Assembly: GCA_003978465.1 (NCBI GenBank)
Contig: QNZS01000045.1
Span: 1-58,807, forward strand
DNA: 58,807 nt
DNA from: Sulfurimonas sp.
GTDB lineage: Bacteria; Campylobacterota; Campylobacteria; Campylobacterales; Sulfurimonadaceae
Direction of reading: 5' to 3'
Part shown: positions 9,688 to 17,989 of the stretch, piece after piece
How positions within the stretch are numbered: the first letter of the stretch is position 1
How the letters are laid out: the number at the start of each line of letters is the position of its first letter
Program-made: the position numbers and the translations under genes
Notes under the pieces: generated by a model
Database searches by the model: none
What the model saw: only the letters and a program-made list of their open reading frames with translations
What the model was told of the DNA's origin: nothing

Positions 9688-11204
9688 TGTTAAGTCTTGC
9701 AAATGTTTCTTTAGAATCATTAAACCTTATTACACTTGCTCCGATGCTGATTCCAGTTATTGGTGCTTTATTTATTTTGGTCTTAGATATCATCAAAGGT
9801 GGTCTTGATAAGTCACTATATGTTGTAATTTCTATCCTTTTCTTAGCACTTGATTTTGGTGCTCTTTTAGAGTCTGCTGGTGCGTTTAGTAAAGACGGTA
9901 TTATGCTTGGTGTATTTGATGTTATGCTTATTGATGGTTTAGCAATTATCTCTCAGTTTATTATTGTTGTTACATCTATGTTGTTTATCCCATTAGCACT
10001 TACAAATAAGCGTTTTCACGAATTTTCATATCCTGAATTTTTTGCACTTTTCTTATTTATGATTTCAGGCTTTCAGTTTATGGTAGCAAGTGATAACTTA
10101 ATCCTTATTTTTGTAGGTTTAGAGACAGCTTCTTTAGCTCTTTATACTCTCATCGCTATGCATAATCGTGACAAATCATTTGAAGCGGCTATTAAGTACT
10201 TTACTATGGGTGCCCTAGCTGCAGGTTTTTACTCTTTTGGTTCTATGGTGTTTTATGCACTTACAGGTTCAATTGAGATTAATCAAATAGCGGCTGTTCT
10301 AGAAGCTAACAATTATACTGACATCGGTTTTGTACTTATTGGTGTAGTTATGATGCTCGGTTCTTTTGGTTTTAAGCTTTCAGTAGTTCCTTTTCATACT
10401 TGGACACCTGACGTATATGAAGGATCTTCTGCGGCAATGGCTGGTTATATGTCAATCGTTCCAAAAATAGCTGCATTTGTTGTTGCTATGAGACTTTTTG
10501 AGTTCTTAATTCATGCTAATATTGTTTGGTTGGAAGTAGTTCTATATGCACTTGTTGTGATCACTATGACTGCTGCAAATATTTGGGCATTAGTTCAGTC
10601 TGATGTAAAACGTATGCTTGCTTACTCTTCAATCTCTCATGCTGGTTTTGTTATGGCTGCTATCCTTATCGGAACTACTCAGTCAAACTCTGCACTCTTT
10701 CTTTACTGGATTTTGTTTAGTTTTACTAACCTTGGTGCATTTTCTATGCTTTGGATTTCTCGTCAAAAAGAACTTCCAGGATATCAAAAGACTGACCATA
10801 GTTTTGAGAAGTTCTCAGGTATGATAAAAACATCTCCAATGGCAGCAATTGTTATGGGTCTGTTTATGTTAAGTCTAGCAGGGCTTCCTCCATTTGCTCT
10901 CTTTTGGGGTAAGATTTATATGATAAGTTCTGCAGTTACAAGTGGTTACACAGTACTTGCATTAATTATGGCACTTAACTCTGCAATAGCAGGTTACTAC
11001 TATATCAAACTCATCGTATTTATGTTTATGAAAGACCCAATTGAGTCTAATATAGATAACAATGGAGAACTTTATGTGGCAAATGCGACAACAGGATTAA
11101 AAACTATTATTGGTTTTGCTATTATAGGAACTGTATTTGCTTTTCTAGCATTAGATTCATTACTTGAATTTGTTACTGCATTTGTATATAATAGTGGTTA
11201 TTAA
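9687..11204 (+). CDS. nuoN: NADH-quinone oxidoreductase subunit N (antiporter-like)
   Basis: NuoN (ND2) is the third antiporter-like pump subunit and the last nuo gene. The 505-residue protein shows LIFVGLETASLALYTLIAM near residues 145-160 with the conserved glutamate, KLSVVPFHTWTPDVYEGSSAAMAGYMS near residues 230-255, and QSDVKRMLAYSSISHAGFVM near residues 305-325. The TAATG junction with nuoM suggests coupled translation. No terminator is visible in the 31 bases before pflA, so pflA may be read from the same transcript. Confidence 0.97.
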   Translation: MLSLANVSLESLNLITLAPMLIPVIGALFILVLDIIKGGLDKSLYVVISILFLALDFGALLESAGAFSKDGIMLGVFDVMLIDGLAIISQFIIVVTSMLFIPLALTNKRFHEFSYPEFFALFLFMISGFQFMVASDNLILIFVGLETASLALYTLIAMHNRDKSFEAAIKYFTMGALAAGFYSFGSMVFYALTGSIEINQIAAVLEANNYTDIGFVLIGVVMMLGSFGFKLSVVPFHTWTPDVYEGSSAAMAGYMSIVPKIAAFVVAMRLFEFLIHANIVWLEVVLYALVVITMTAANIWALVQSDVKRMLAYSSISHAGFVMAAILIGTTQSNSALFLYWILFSFTNLGAFSMLWISRQKELPGYQKTDHSFEKFSGMIKTSPMAAIVMGLFMLSLAGLPPFALFWGKIYMISSAVTSGYTVLALIMALNSAIAGYYYIKLIVFMFMKDPIESNIDNNGELYVANATTGLKTIIGFAIIGTVFAFLALDSLLEFVTAFVYNSGY

Positions 11205-11235
11205 ATTATAAATTTTTACTAAAGGACCGGAGCAT

Positions 11236-13590
11236 TTGTTTAAAACTATACTCTTAGCTCTTTTATGCGTTCATATCTTTGCACTAGACATCACTATGGA
11301 TAGTGCACAAGATGACTTCTCCACATACTCAATCCTTAAAATTACTGACAAAGAAAAGTTTATCTGTCAAAAAATAAAAGATGATTTTTCTGTTACCAGC
11401 GAAGTGATATGTGCATTTTCAAAAAAACCATCAAGTACTATTAAAACCTTACAAAATGAATTTTTTAGAGTGCATACTTTTATAAAAAAAGATACTTTTT
11501 TTATAAGTATAAAACCTATTTACAAGATAAATCTTATAGCTGATATATTTGACCTTAGTACTGAAGATAATGTGTATAATGCTGATGTAACCTTGAGTAA
11601 TAGATGGAGTATTATAGGTTATAAAGAAGACTTACCACTTATAAATAATACACCAAAACCAGATATAAGTCTTAATTTACCATTTTTTATGGAGAACAGT
11701 AAATTACCTTATGTGGGTAGCCTTGATATTAAGGGTAATCCAGTTCATATACAAAAAGTAGGGGATGTAAAAGATTATCTTAAAGTGAAACGCTACTACA
11801 AAGAAAAAAGATACGAACTCTGTATGAGTGTTGTGGATGACATCTTAAAAGAATACCCAAATACACTTTTTAAAGCGGAACTTATTTACTATAAAATTAA
11901 ATTATTTCAAAAATTAGATGATTATGATAATGTACTTAGTAATTCAAAAGTCTATCTAAGAGAGTACTCTTCAAATGAAGATATTCCAGAAATTTTAGCA
12001 TATACAGCAGAAGCATATGCTAAAACTGGAATGAGTGCAGATGCAGATTATTTTTTTGACAGACTATTTAGTGAACATGAAAATACAGTTTTTACTGAAT
12101 GGGGGTATATTTATAAAGCTGATATGTTAGCTGTAGGTGGGGGACTGACTTCTGCTTTTAAGTTTTATAAAAAAGCACTTTATCGTACGAAGAACTTAGA
12201 TGTAGCAGCAGTAGCTGCATTTAGAATAGCTAAACTCAAACAAGAAACATCACTAAAAGATTCTGCAAAATTTATTGATAAAATCATAGATGCAAAACCT
12301 GCTTTCATGCAAGAAAAAGAACGTGAATCAAAAATTATGATGAATAATTTTGCGGATGAAGAGTATTATAAAACAGCATCCAAAATAGCAGGGGCACTTT
12401 TAGATGAAATTGATTCTACTTATGATGAGTATGAAACACTTTTAAGCCAAAAAGCACTTTGGTTAGCTAATACACAAAATAAACAAAAAGCACTAGTAGC
12501 TATAAACAAGTATATTAAAGAATTTCCAGATGGTGAATATATAAATCCTATAAATATAGCAAAAGATAAACTATTTTTTGAAGTAGTTGGTGTAGATAGC
12601 ACACATAGACTAGCTGAATACGATAAACTAATGGATACATATGCGAATGATACTATAGGTGATCGTGCTATTTATGAAAAAGCAAAACTCTTACTTAAGG
12701 AAGAGATATTCTCAAAAGTTTTAGATATGCAAAAAGTAATATTAGGTCTTGACGAAAGTAAGTATACAGATATACATGAACTTATACAAGAGGGTGCTCT
12801 AGGGGTGATGCAGAATGCTTTACAAGGCAAAGAATGTAAGAAAGTTTTAGTTATGTCGCATGACTACAATGTAATACTATCAAATGAATGGGATGATGGT
12901 ATCTATGAATGTGCAATGTATGGTGGGGATTATGTATTAGCAAAAAAAATTGCACTTAAAAATTTTAAAAGTGAAAATTTAAACCATAGAAAAAAGTGGC
13001 TTTTTAGATATGTAAAAGTAGATTTTTCAACTGGAAACTATAGTGATGTAGTTGATGCAAGTAAAGATCTTATTACTCTAATAGAAGAGGAAAATAATTC
13101 AGCTTATTATGAAGTGTATAGATATCTTTTTGATACATATGATAGATTAGAGAAAAAAAATGAGATGATAGAAACTATGGTCAAACTAGAAGAATTATTT
13201 GGTTTAGACTATAAGGATATCGAGCGTTATATCTCAGTTATGAGTATAGGTACAGCCCGTAGAGATGACAATATAATTATAAAATATGGTATAAAAGTGA
13301 TGAGTATTCAAAAGAGTTCAAGTTCTAGTGCGCAAAGCCCTTATGTTGAGTTTACACTGTATGAGTCATATGTAAATAGAGAAGAGTTCAATACAGCACT
13401 AGAGGTAATAGCCTCTTTAGATAAAATTGATTTAAGTAAAAGTGATAGATCTAGGCAACAGTATTTAAAAGGTACAGTTTTAAATAAACTTTGGAGAGAT
13501 GCCGAAGCCCAAACTGCATTTATAAACGCAGTAGAAGCCAAGCCTGATTCAGCATGGGCGAAATTAGCTACTACTGCTAAAAGTATTTAG
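11236..13590 (+). CDS. pflA: PflA-like flagellar motor scaffold protein (TPR solenoid)
   Basis: This 784-residue exported protein is probably PflA, the paralysed-flagella protein of Campylobacterota. PflA is part of the periplasmic disks that hold extra stator units at a wide radius and raise motor torque. The TTG start is preceded by AAAGGA and gives a short signal peptide (MFKTILLALLCVHIFA, then LDITMD). The N-terminal third looks beta-rich; from about residue 180 onward the sequence is helical and repeat-rich, as in TPR/SLR solenoids. The call rests mainly on length, architecture and synteny: nuoN is followed by pflA in H. pylori (HP1273-HP1274) and C. jejuni. The 3' end overlaps dapB, on the other strand, by four bases. 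Confidence 0.8.
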   Translation: MFKTILLALLCVHIFALDITMDSAQDDFSTYSILKITDKEKFICQKIKDDFSVTSEVICAFSKKPSSTIKTLQNEFFRVHTFIKKDTFFISIKPIYKINLIADIFDLSTEDNVYNADVTLSNRWSIIGYKEDLPLINNTPKPDISLNLPFFMENSKLPYVGSLDIKGNPVHIQKVGDVKDYLKVKRYYKEKRYELCMSVVDDILKEYPNTLFKAELIYYKIKLFQKLDDYDNVLSNSKVYLREYSSNEDIPEILAYTAEAYAKTGMSADADYFFDRLFSEHENTVFTEWGYIYKADMLAVGGGLTSAFKFYKKALYRTKNLDVAAVAAFRIAKLKQETSLKDSAKFIDKIIDAKPAFMQEKERESKIMMNNFADEEYYKTASKIAGALLDEIDSTYDEYETLLSQKALWLANTQNKQKALVAINKYIKEFPDGEYINPINIAKDKLFFEVVGVDSTHRLAEYDKLMDTYANDTIGDRAIYEKAKLLLKEEIFSKVLDMQKVILGLDESKYTDIHELIQEGALGVMQNALQGKECKKVLVMSHDYNVILSNEWDDGIYECAMYGGDYVLAKKIALKNFKSENLNHRKKWLFRYVKVDFSTGNYSDVVDASKDLITLIEEENNSAYYEVYRYLFDTYDRLEKKNEMIETMVKLEELFGLDYKDIERYISVMSIGTARRDDNIIIKYGIKVMSIQKSSSSSAQSPYVEFTLYESYVNREEFNTALEVIASLDKIDLSKSDRSRQQYLKGTVLNKLWRDAEAQTAFINAVEAKPDSAWAKLATTAKSI

Positions 13591-14357
13591 TCAATATCTA
13601 GGCAGTCACTAATAGAGTAAAGTCCCGCTTCTTGAGAAACTAACCAAGATCCAGCACGGATTGCACCTTTGGAAAAGGTACTTCTTGAAGTTGCTGTATG
13701 GTTAAGCTCTAAAAATTCGCCATCATTGTAAAATCCTACTGTATGACGGCCGACTATGTCACCACCACGAATAGCCATAACAGCAATCTCTTCTTTAGTT
13801 CTCTCACCGATATTACCATCGCGACCGCTAACTCGTACTTTATCAAGTTCTAAACCACGACCACGAGCAGCATGCTCACCAAGAGTGAGTGCAGTACCAC
13901 TAGGGGCGTCTTTTTTATGTTTATGGTGATGTTCTACTATTTCTATATCGAAGCCCTCTAGGGCACTTGAAGCTTGTAAAACAAGTTTGTTTAAAAGTGC
14001 AACTCCAAGACTCATATTTGTAGCATAGAGTATAGGTATTTTTAAACTTGCTTCTTTGAGAAGGTTGAGTTGATGTGTATTCAAACCTGTTGTTCCAATA
14101 ACTAAAGGTTTAGGTGTTAGCATAGCTGCTTCAAGAAGAGACTCACAAGCATCAGGTAACGAAAAGTCAATAACAATATCACAAGTATTTAAAAATACTT
14201 TTATATCTGTACAGATTAATACAGATGGATCAATTGGAAAGTTTAAAGTGTTTCTAACAAACACACTACTAAGACTCATATTTGGAGTCTCAATAAGATT
14301 TTCTATAAGTAATTTTCCAACACGGCCATTCGCCCCAAATATTCCAACTTTTATCAT
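13587..14357 (-). CDS. dapB: 4-Hydroxy-tetrahydrodipicolinate reductase
   Basis: DapB reduces the dihydrodipicolinate precursor with NAD(P)H in lysine and meso-diaminopimelate synthesis, so it also feeds peptidoglycan. The 256-residue protein has the N-terminal Rossmann motif GANGRVGK (residues 9-16) and the substrate-binding signature EHHHKHKKDAPSGTAL in the middle, with the catalytic His/Lys pair. Length is typical. It stands alone on the minus strand: its stop overlaps the end of pflA, and the 220 bases upstream to trxB contain no clear gene. Confidence 0.97.
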   Translation of the reverse strand: MIKVGIFGANGRVGKLLIENLIETPNMSLSSVFVRNTLNFPIDPSVLICTDIKVFLNTCDIVIDFSLPDACESLLEAAMLTPKPLVIGTTGLNTHQLNLLKEASLKIPILYATNMSLGVALLNKLVLQASSALEGFDIEIVEHHHKHKKDAPSGTALTLGEHAARGRGLELDKVRVSGRDGNIGERTKEEIAVMAIRGGDIVGRHTVGFYNDGEFLELNHTATSRSTFSKGAIRAGSWLVSQEAGLYSISDCLDID

Positions 14358-14379
14358 TTTTGACCTTTATTAATGTTTT

Positions 14380-14577
14380 TAAAATGATAACATATTAAAT
14401 AAGTTTTTTAGTTATCCCTTTGATTACTTTTGAGATAACCTGAGGATTTAGTTTTGTAGAGTGTGATAGATGAAAGCGATAGAAGAGAACAGTGAAAGAC
14501 TTCATAGACTAAGGAGTAATACATATAAGAAGGAGCACCACAAAAATGTAAAATATAGTTAATGATTACAAAACGGA
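14380..14577. other. Gap between dapB and trxB with a 30-codon ORF of unknown status
   Basis: This short gap has no recognised gene. On the plus strand a 30-codon ORF beginning MKAIEENSERLHRLRS runs from the ATG near 14471. It has no convincing ribosome site, and in-frame stops lie just upstream, so it looks more like the tail of a decayed gene than a working small protein. GTTATC and GATAAC form a possible weak hairpin near 14410-14440. I see no clear promoter or terminator. Confidence 0.25.
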
Positions 14578-15519
14578 TTAGTTTAAAAGTTCATCCACAT
14601 AAGATATAGCAGTAAGTGCTGCAACTGCACCATCACCAGCAGCGGATACTACCTGTTTAGGAGCTTCTTGGCGCATATCACCTATTGCAAAAAGTCCAGG
14701 AACAGATGTTCTCATACTTAAGTCAATTTTTACCTGTCCTAAGTCATTCATCTCACATAAGAATTTACCGTTTTTTTGAATAAGAGTTTCACTGTTTACA
14801 TCATTACCAACAAAAGTAAAAACACCAGGAACTTCTATGTCACGGTTCTCTCCCTCTTTATTGATTACCCTTATTCCAGATACACCCATATTATCTCCAT
14901 ATACTTCAGTAGGAGTTGAGTTAAGTATTAGTTCTATATTGTGAGTACTATAAATACGTTTTATAGTGTTTGGAGCAGAGCGAAATGTATCACGACGATG
15001 TACTAGATATACTTTTGAGCAGATTTTTGCTAAGTAGAGTGCTTCTTCAAGTGCAGTATCTCCACCACCTATAACAGCAACCTCTTTGCCCTTATAGAAA
15101 AATCCGTCACATGTTGCACAAGTGCTAACACCCTTACCAAAAAGTTTATCTTCACCCTCAAAACCAACACGGCGAGGAGATGAACCTGTTCCTATGATAA
15201 CACTATGTGCATCGGTAGTAGTACCATCTTCTTTATGGATAGTGAAAATATCACCCTCTTTACTAATAGAAGTCACATTTACCATTTCATGAACTAAACC
15301 AAACTTTTGGCATTGATCAGGCCAGGGTATCATTAAATCCATGCCTGTTATCTCACCCGTTACACCAGGATAATTCTCTATCTCAGATGAGCCAGTGATT
15401 TGTCCACCAGGCATACCCTTTTCAAACATAACTACATTATCTAGTCCACCACGTGTTGTATAAAGACCAGCAGTAAGACCAGCAGGTCCACCACCAACAA
15501 TAGCACAATCTAAAATCAA
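14578..15519 (-). CDS. trxB: Thioredoxin reductase
   Basis: TrxB is the FAD- and NADPH-dependent reductase that recharges thioredoxin. The 313-residue protein begins with the FAD-binding fold (AIVGGGPAGLTAG), has the redox-active CATCDG motif in the middle, a second dinucleotide motif (VIGGGDTALEEA) and the C-terminal FAD motif GLFAIGDMRQ. Length is normal for the low-Mr enzyme. It is the third gene of a minus-strand cluster: trxA, a 162-residue membrane protein, trxB. The substrate and its reductase are therefore probably cotranscribed. Confidence 0.97.
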   Translation of the reverse strand: MILDCAIVGGGPAGLTAGLYTTRGGLDNVVMFEKGMPGGQITGSSEIENYPGVTGEITGMDLMIPWPDQCQKFGLVHEMVNVTSISKEGDIFTIHKEDGTTTDAHSVIIGTGSSPRRVGFEGEDKLFGKGVSTCATCDGFFYKGKEVAVIGGGDTALEEALYLAKICSKVYLVHRRDTFRSAPNTIKRIYSTHNIELILNSTPTEVYGDNMGVSGIRVINKEGENRDIEVPGVFTFVGNDVNSETLIQKNGKFLCEMNDLGQVKIDLSMRTSVPGLFAIGDMRQEAPKQVVSAAGDGAVAALTAISYVDELLN

Positions 15520-15530
15520 AATCTATCCTT

Positions 15531-16019
15531 TTATAAGTTCTTTACTTGTTTCGATAATGCTTTTAAATTATTGAGTTTACGTATCTTACTATCTTGTTTA
15601 TAAAGAGTTTTTTTACTTCTCTTGATAAAGAAAATAGAAGGTGAGTTGTAAATGTTAAAGCGTTGAATAAACGCAAGAGAGTTTTTTGTGCCGCTTCTTA
15701 AAAACGTAGTACTGTGTGTATTTTTTCTTACTCTATTATAATAATCAATTGCAAGGATAGGAAGAGTTAAATTAATGTTAGCTAATAGTCGCATTGTATC
15801 TTTTTCACGTGAAGAGTAAAATACAACGATATATCTATCTTCTGTAGGTATAAAAATATCACTTTTTTCATAAAAAGTCCATTCTTTAAAGTCAATAAAT
15901 TTATATTCTGAAAACTTATAGTTGAAGTAAGCAAAGGAAGCAGCAATCATTGCTGCTCCAAAGAAAGAGGCTAAGAGAGAAGAGAGAGAAAAAAGTGTTT
16001 TTCCTTTTCTTTTAGCCAA
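15531..16019 (-). CDS. Membrane-anchored thioredoxin-fold-like protein without cysteines
   Basis: This 162-residue protein lies between trxA and trxB, with only 11 and 18 bases to its neighbours. A basic N-terminus is followed by one hydrophobic segment (about residues 10-32), so the rest is probably periplasmic. The body resembles a thioredoxin fold: YIVVFYSS (about residues 63-70) looks like the strand before a CxxC helix, and NIYNSPSIFFIKR (about residues 122-134) looks like the strand with the cis-proline. There is not a single cysteine in the protein, so it cannot do thiol-disulfide chemistry. The fold is inference from pattern; I do not recognise a named family. Confidence 0.6.
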   Translation of the reverse strand: MAKRKGKTLFSLSSLLASFFGAAMIAASFAYFNYKFSEYKFIDFKEWTFYEKSDIFIPTEDRYIVVFYSSREKDTMRLLANINLTLPILAIDYYNRVRKNTHSTTFLRSGTKNSLAFIQRFNIYNSPSIFFIKRSKKTLYKQDSKIRKLNNLKALSKQVKNL

Positions 16020-16037
16020 AGTAAAGTCAGTAAGAGC

Positions 16038-16358
16038 TTATTTTAAAAGATCGTTGATTTTGTCAGCTAAAGCTTGTTTACTTTGTGCACCAACAATTTG
16101 GTCTACCATTTCACCATCTTTAAAGAACATGATAGTTGGAATAGAACGAATACCAAATTTTACAGCAATTTCTTGTTCTTCATCTGTGTTTACTTTACAA
16201 ACTTTTGCTTTACCATCGAAATCTTCTGCTAATTCTTCGATTATTGGAGCGATCATACGACAAGGTCCACACCATGGAGCCCAAAAGTCAACTAAAGACA
16301 CACCTTCTGAAAGTGTCGCTTCGAAATCTGCACCAGTTAATTCTATATATTTACCCAT
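16038..16358 (-). CDS. trxA: Thioredoxin
   Basis: Thioredoxin is the small cytoplasmic dithiol reductant. The 106-residue protein has the full active site FWAPWCGPCRM with Cys30 and Cys33, Asp24 buried behind it, and the cis-proline strand IRSIPTIMFF. AAGGA lies upstream of the ATG on the minus strand, and a TATAAT hexamer is placed about 34 bases upstream of the start. It leads the trxA - membrane protein - trxB cluster. Confidence 0.98.
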   Translation of the reverse strand: MGKYIELTGADFEATLSEGVSLVDFWAPWCGPCRMIAPIIEELAEDFDGKAKVCKVNTDEEQEIAVKFGIRSIPTIMFFKDGEMVDQIVGAQSKQALADKINDLLK

Positions 16359-16391
16359 TTGTAAATCCTTTATTTTTTAATATTTTATAGC

Positions 16392-16397
16392 ATTATA
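16392..16397 (-). promoter_or_regulatory. -10 box for the trxA-trxB cluster
   Basis: On the minus strand a perfect TATAAT follows an AT-rich stretch, and transcription would begin about 25-30 bases before the trxA start codon. Campylobacterota sigma-70 promoters have a strong -10 and often no recognisable -35, and this site fits that pattern. Confidence 0.6.
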
Positions 16398-16435
16398 CTA
16401 TCTATTAGTAAATTGTATCTTTACTTTAAATAAAT

Positions 16436-17215
16436 TTAAAAAGATACCGAATACTCTTTACGCTTGATAAAGTAAGAACATTCATTATACCCGACCTCTC
16501 TGGCAAGTGCTACAATCTCATTATTGTACATTGCTACTTGCTCTGGTGAGTGTGCATCAGAAGAAAAAGTGATAGGAATCTTTAACTCATAAGCCTTTTG
16601 TAAAAGTGCTTTAGAAGGGTAAGGCTCTTGTACTTTTTTTCTATACCCTGCAACATTTAGCTCTAAAACCATACCAGATTCTTTTATAGCAATGAGTGCT
16701 GGAGTAGCCATATTTACTATGTCAGACTTTGGCATAAATTTAAAAACTTTGATAAGGTCTAAATGTCCAACAATGTCAAAAAGTTTAGTTTGGGCCATAT
16801 TTGCAATGGTATCAAAGTACTTTTGCCATATTTCATCTATATTTTGTTCTTCCCATTTTCCTATAAACTCGGGATTATCAAACCCCCAACCTTCTAAAAA
16901 ATGAATAGAACCAATTAGATAATCTACATTTGCATTTAAAACAGACTTATCCATGTGACCAGGGAGATAATCAACTTCATAACCAAGTAAAATTTGTATC
17001 TCTTTGGCATACTTTTTCTGAGCATCTAAAATATCTTTTTCATATTTTTTCATCTCATCGAATTTCATTCTGTATTTTGGATCAAAGTCCATAGGTGCAT
17101 GGTCAGAGAAGCCAAAGAATTTTGTATTAGCATTTATTGCGGATAAAATATACTCCTGTATACTCCCCTGAGCATGATTACATAATGGTGTGTGGTTGTG
17201 CAGATCAACTATCAT
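16436..17215 (-). CDS. PHP-family histidinol-phosphatase (HisJ/HisK type)
   Basis: This 259-residue protein is a metal-dependent phosphoesterase of the PHP family, most likely the histidinol-phosphate phosphatase of histidine synthesis. Metal-ligand motifs are in the usual order: DLHNHTPLCNHA at residues 4-15, GFSDHAPM near 35-42, a conserved glutamate in LGYEVDYL, IGSIHFL, VGHLDL near 146-151 and SSDAHSP near the C-terminus. The substrate is inferred from the family; some PHP proteins act on other phosphates. It is transcribed divergently from the cheZ-like gene. Confidence 0.85.
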   Translation of the reverse strand: MIVDLHNHTPLCNHAQGSIQEYILSAINANTKFFGFSDHAPMDFDPKYRMKFDEMKKYEKDILDAQKKYAKEIQILLGYEVDYLPGHMDKSVLNANVDYLIGSIHFLEGWGFDNPEFIGKWEEQNIDEIWQKYFDTIANMAQTKLFDIVGHLDLIKVFKFMPKSDIVNMATPALIAIKESGMVLELNVAGYRKKVQEPYPSKALLQKAYELKIPITFSSDAHSPEQVAMYNNEIVALAREVGYNECSYFIKRKEYSVSF

Positions 17216-17245
17216 TTCTATTCTCGTATTTATATATTTTATGCT

Positions 17246-17251
17246 ATTATA
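17246..17251 (-). promoter_or_regulatory. -10 box for the histidinol-phosphatase gene, overlapping a possible cheZ promoter
   Basis: The minus strand reads TATAAT here, about 30 bases before the phosphatase start. On the plus strand the nearly coincident TATTAT (17245-17250) could serve the divergent cheZ gene, about 47 bases before its ATG. Two polymerases could hardly use both sites at once. Confidence 0.5.
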
Positions 17252-17296
17252 GTGTTAATTTAATAAATGTATACAATTTTACCTCGGAGAGAGCGA

Positions 17297-17989
17297 ATGA
17301 CACAAAAAGAATTAGATACTTTAGTGGATGGGGATGTAAGCTTAGATGAATTAGAAGAAGTTTCTAGTGAAGAGACTACTGAACCAGATATTGAAGAGGA
17401 TATAGATTCTGAAGATGTTTATCAGAAGGCTAATGGCTACTCAGAGGGCACAACACATCACTGGTCTCTCCCACCAACAGATGAAAATAAAATGGTGTAT
17501 CAACTCGATGATATAACTAAAGAGAGTGAAGAAAAAGTAAACGAAATTTTTGACATTATTGAAAATATTAGTAATGAGATTATGGCGACAGAAGAAGAAG
17601 CTAATAAAACGATTGAGACTCTTTCAAGTAACATAGAGCTTTTTCAAACATTAACACAAAAATTTCCAGATGTAGCTGTATTTTCAACGAGTTTAGCACA
17701 GAACGAAGAAGCCCTAGTTGCAGCACAAACAATTATACAAACAATGCAATATAGTGGTGATGAGATTGTAAATGTTATGGGGATTATGCAGTATCAAGAT
17801 ATTCACCATCAAAAAATTGAGCATGTTATCAATGTGATGCGTGCACATTCGAAGTATATGAATACTCTTTTTGAGGGTAAAATTGATGATAAACGTGTAT
17901 CATCTGCAGAACATACTGTTGGCGATACACATAACGACATTGCTTCTGATGATGACATCGAAGCATTACTTGCAAAGTTTGGTAAATAA
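17297..17989 (+). CDS. cheZ: CheZ-type CheY-P phosphatase (CheZ-HP family)
   Basis: This is probably the remote CheZ of Campylobacterota (HP0170 / Cj0700), which removes phosphate from CheY-P and resets the flagellar switch. I chose the ATG that follows GGAGAGAGCG, giving 230 residues, rather than an upstream in-frame ATG. After an acidic, disordered N-terminus (residues 1-60) comes a long helical hairpin. MQYQDIHHQKIEH contains the D-x3-Q pair that matches the catalytic Asp143/Gln147 of E. coli CheZ. The C-terminus DDDIEALLAKFGK matches the CheY-docking tail. The N-terminus MTQKELDTLVDG also resembles the CheY-binding peptide of FliM. Synteny with the U32 gene supports the call (HP0170-HP0169). 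Confidence 0.85.
   Translation: MTQKELDTLVDGDVSLDELEEVSSEETTEPDIEEDIDSEDVYQKANGYSEGTTHHWSLPPTDENKMVYQLDDITKESEEKVNEIFDIIENISNEIMATEEEANKTIETLSSNIELFQTLTQKFPDVAVFSTSLAQNEEALVAAQTIIQTMQYSGDEIVNVMGIMQYQDIHHQKIEHVINVMRAHSKYMNTLFEGKIDDKRVSSAEHTVGDTHNDIASDDDIEALLAKFGK

Noticed and set aside
16054..16380. 108-codon plus-strand ORF opposite trxA
   Set aside because: Entirely antisense to thioredoxin, whose family match is complete.
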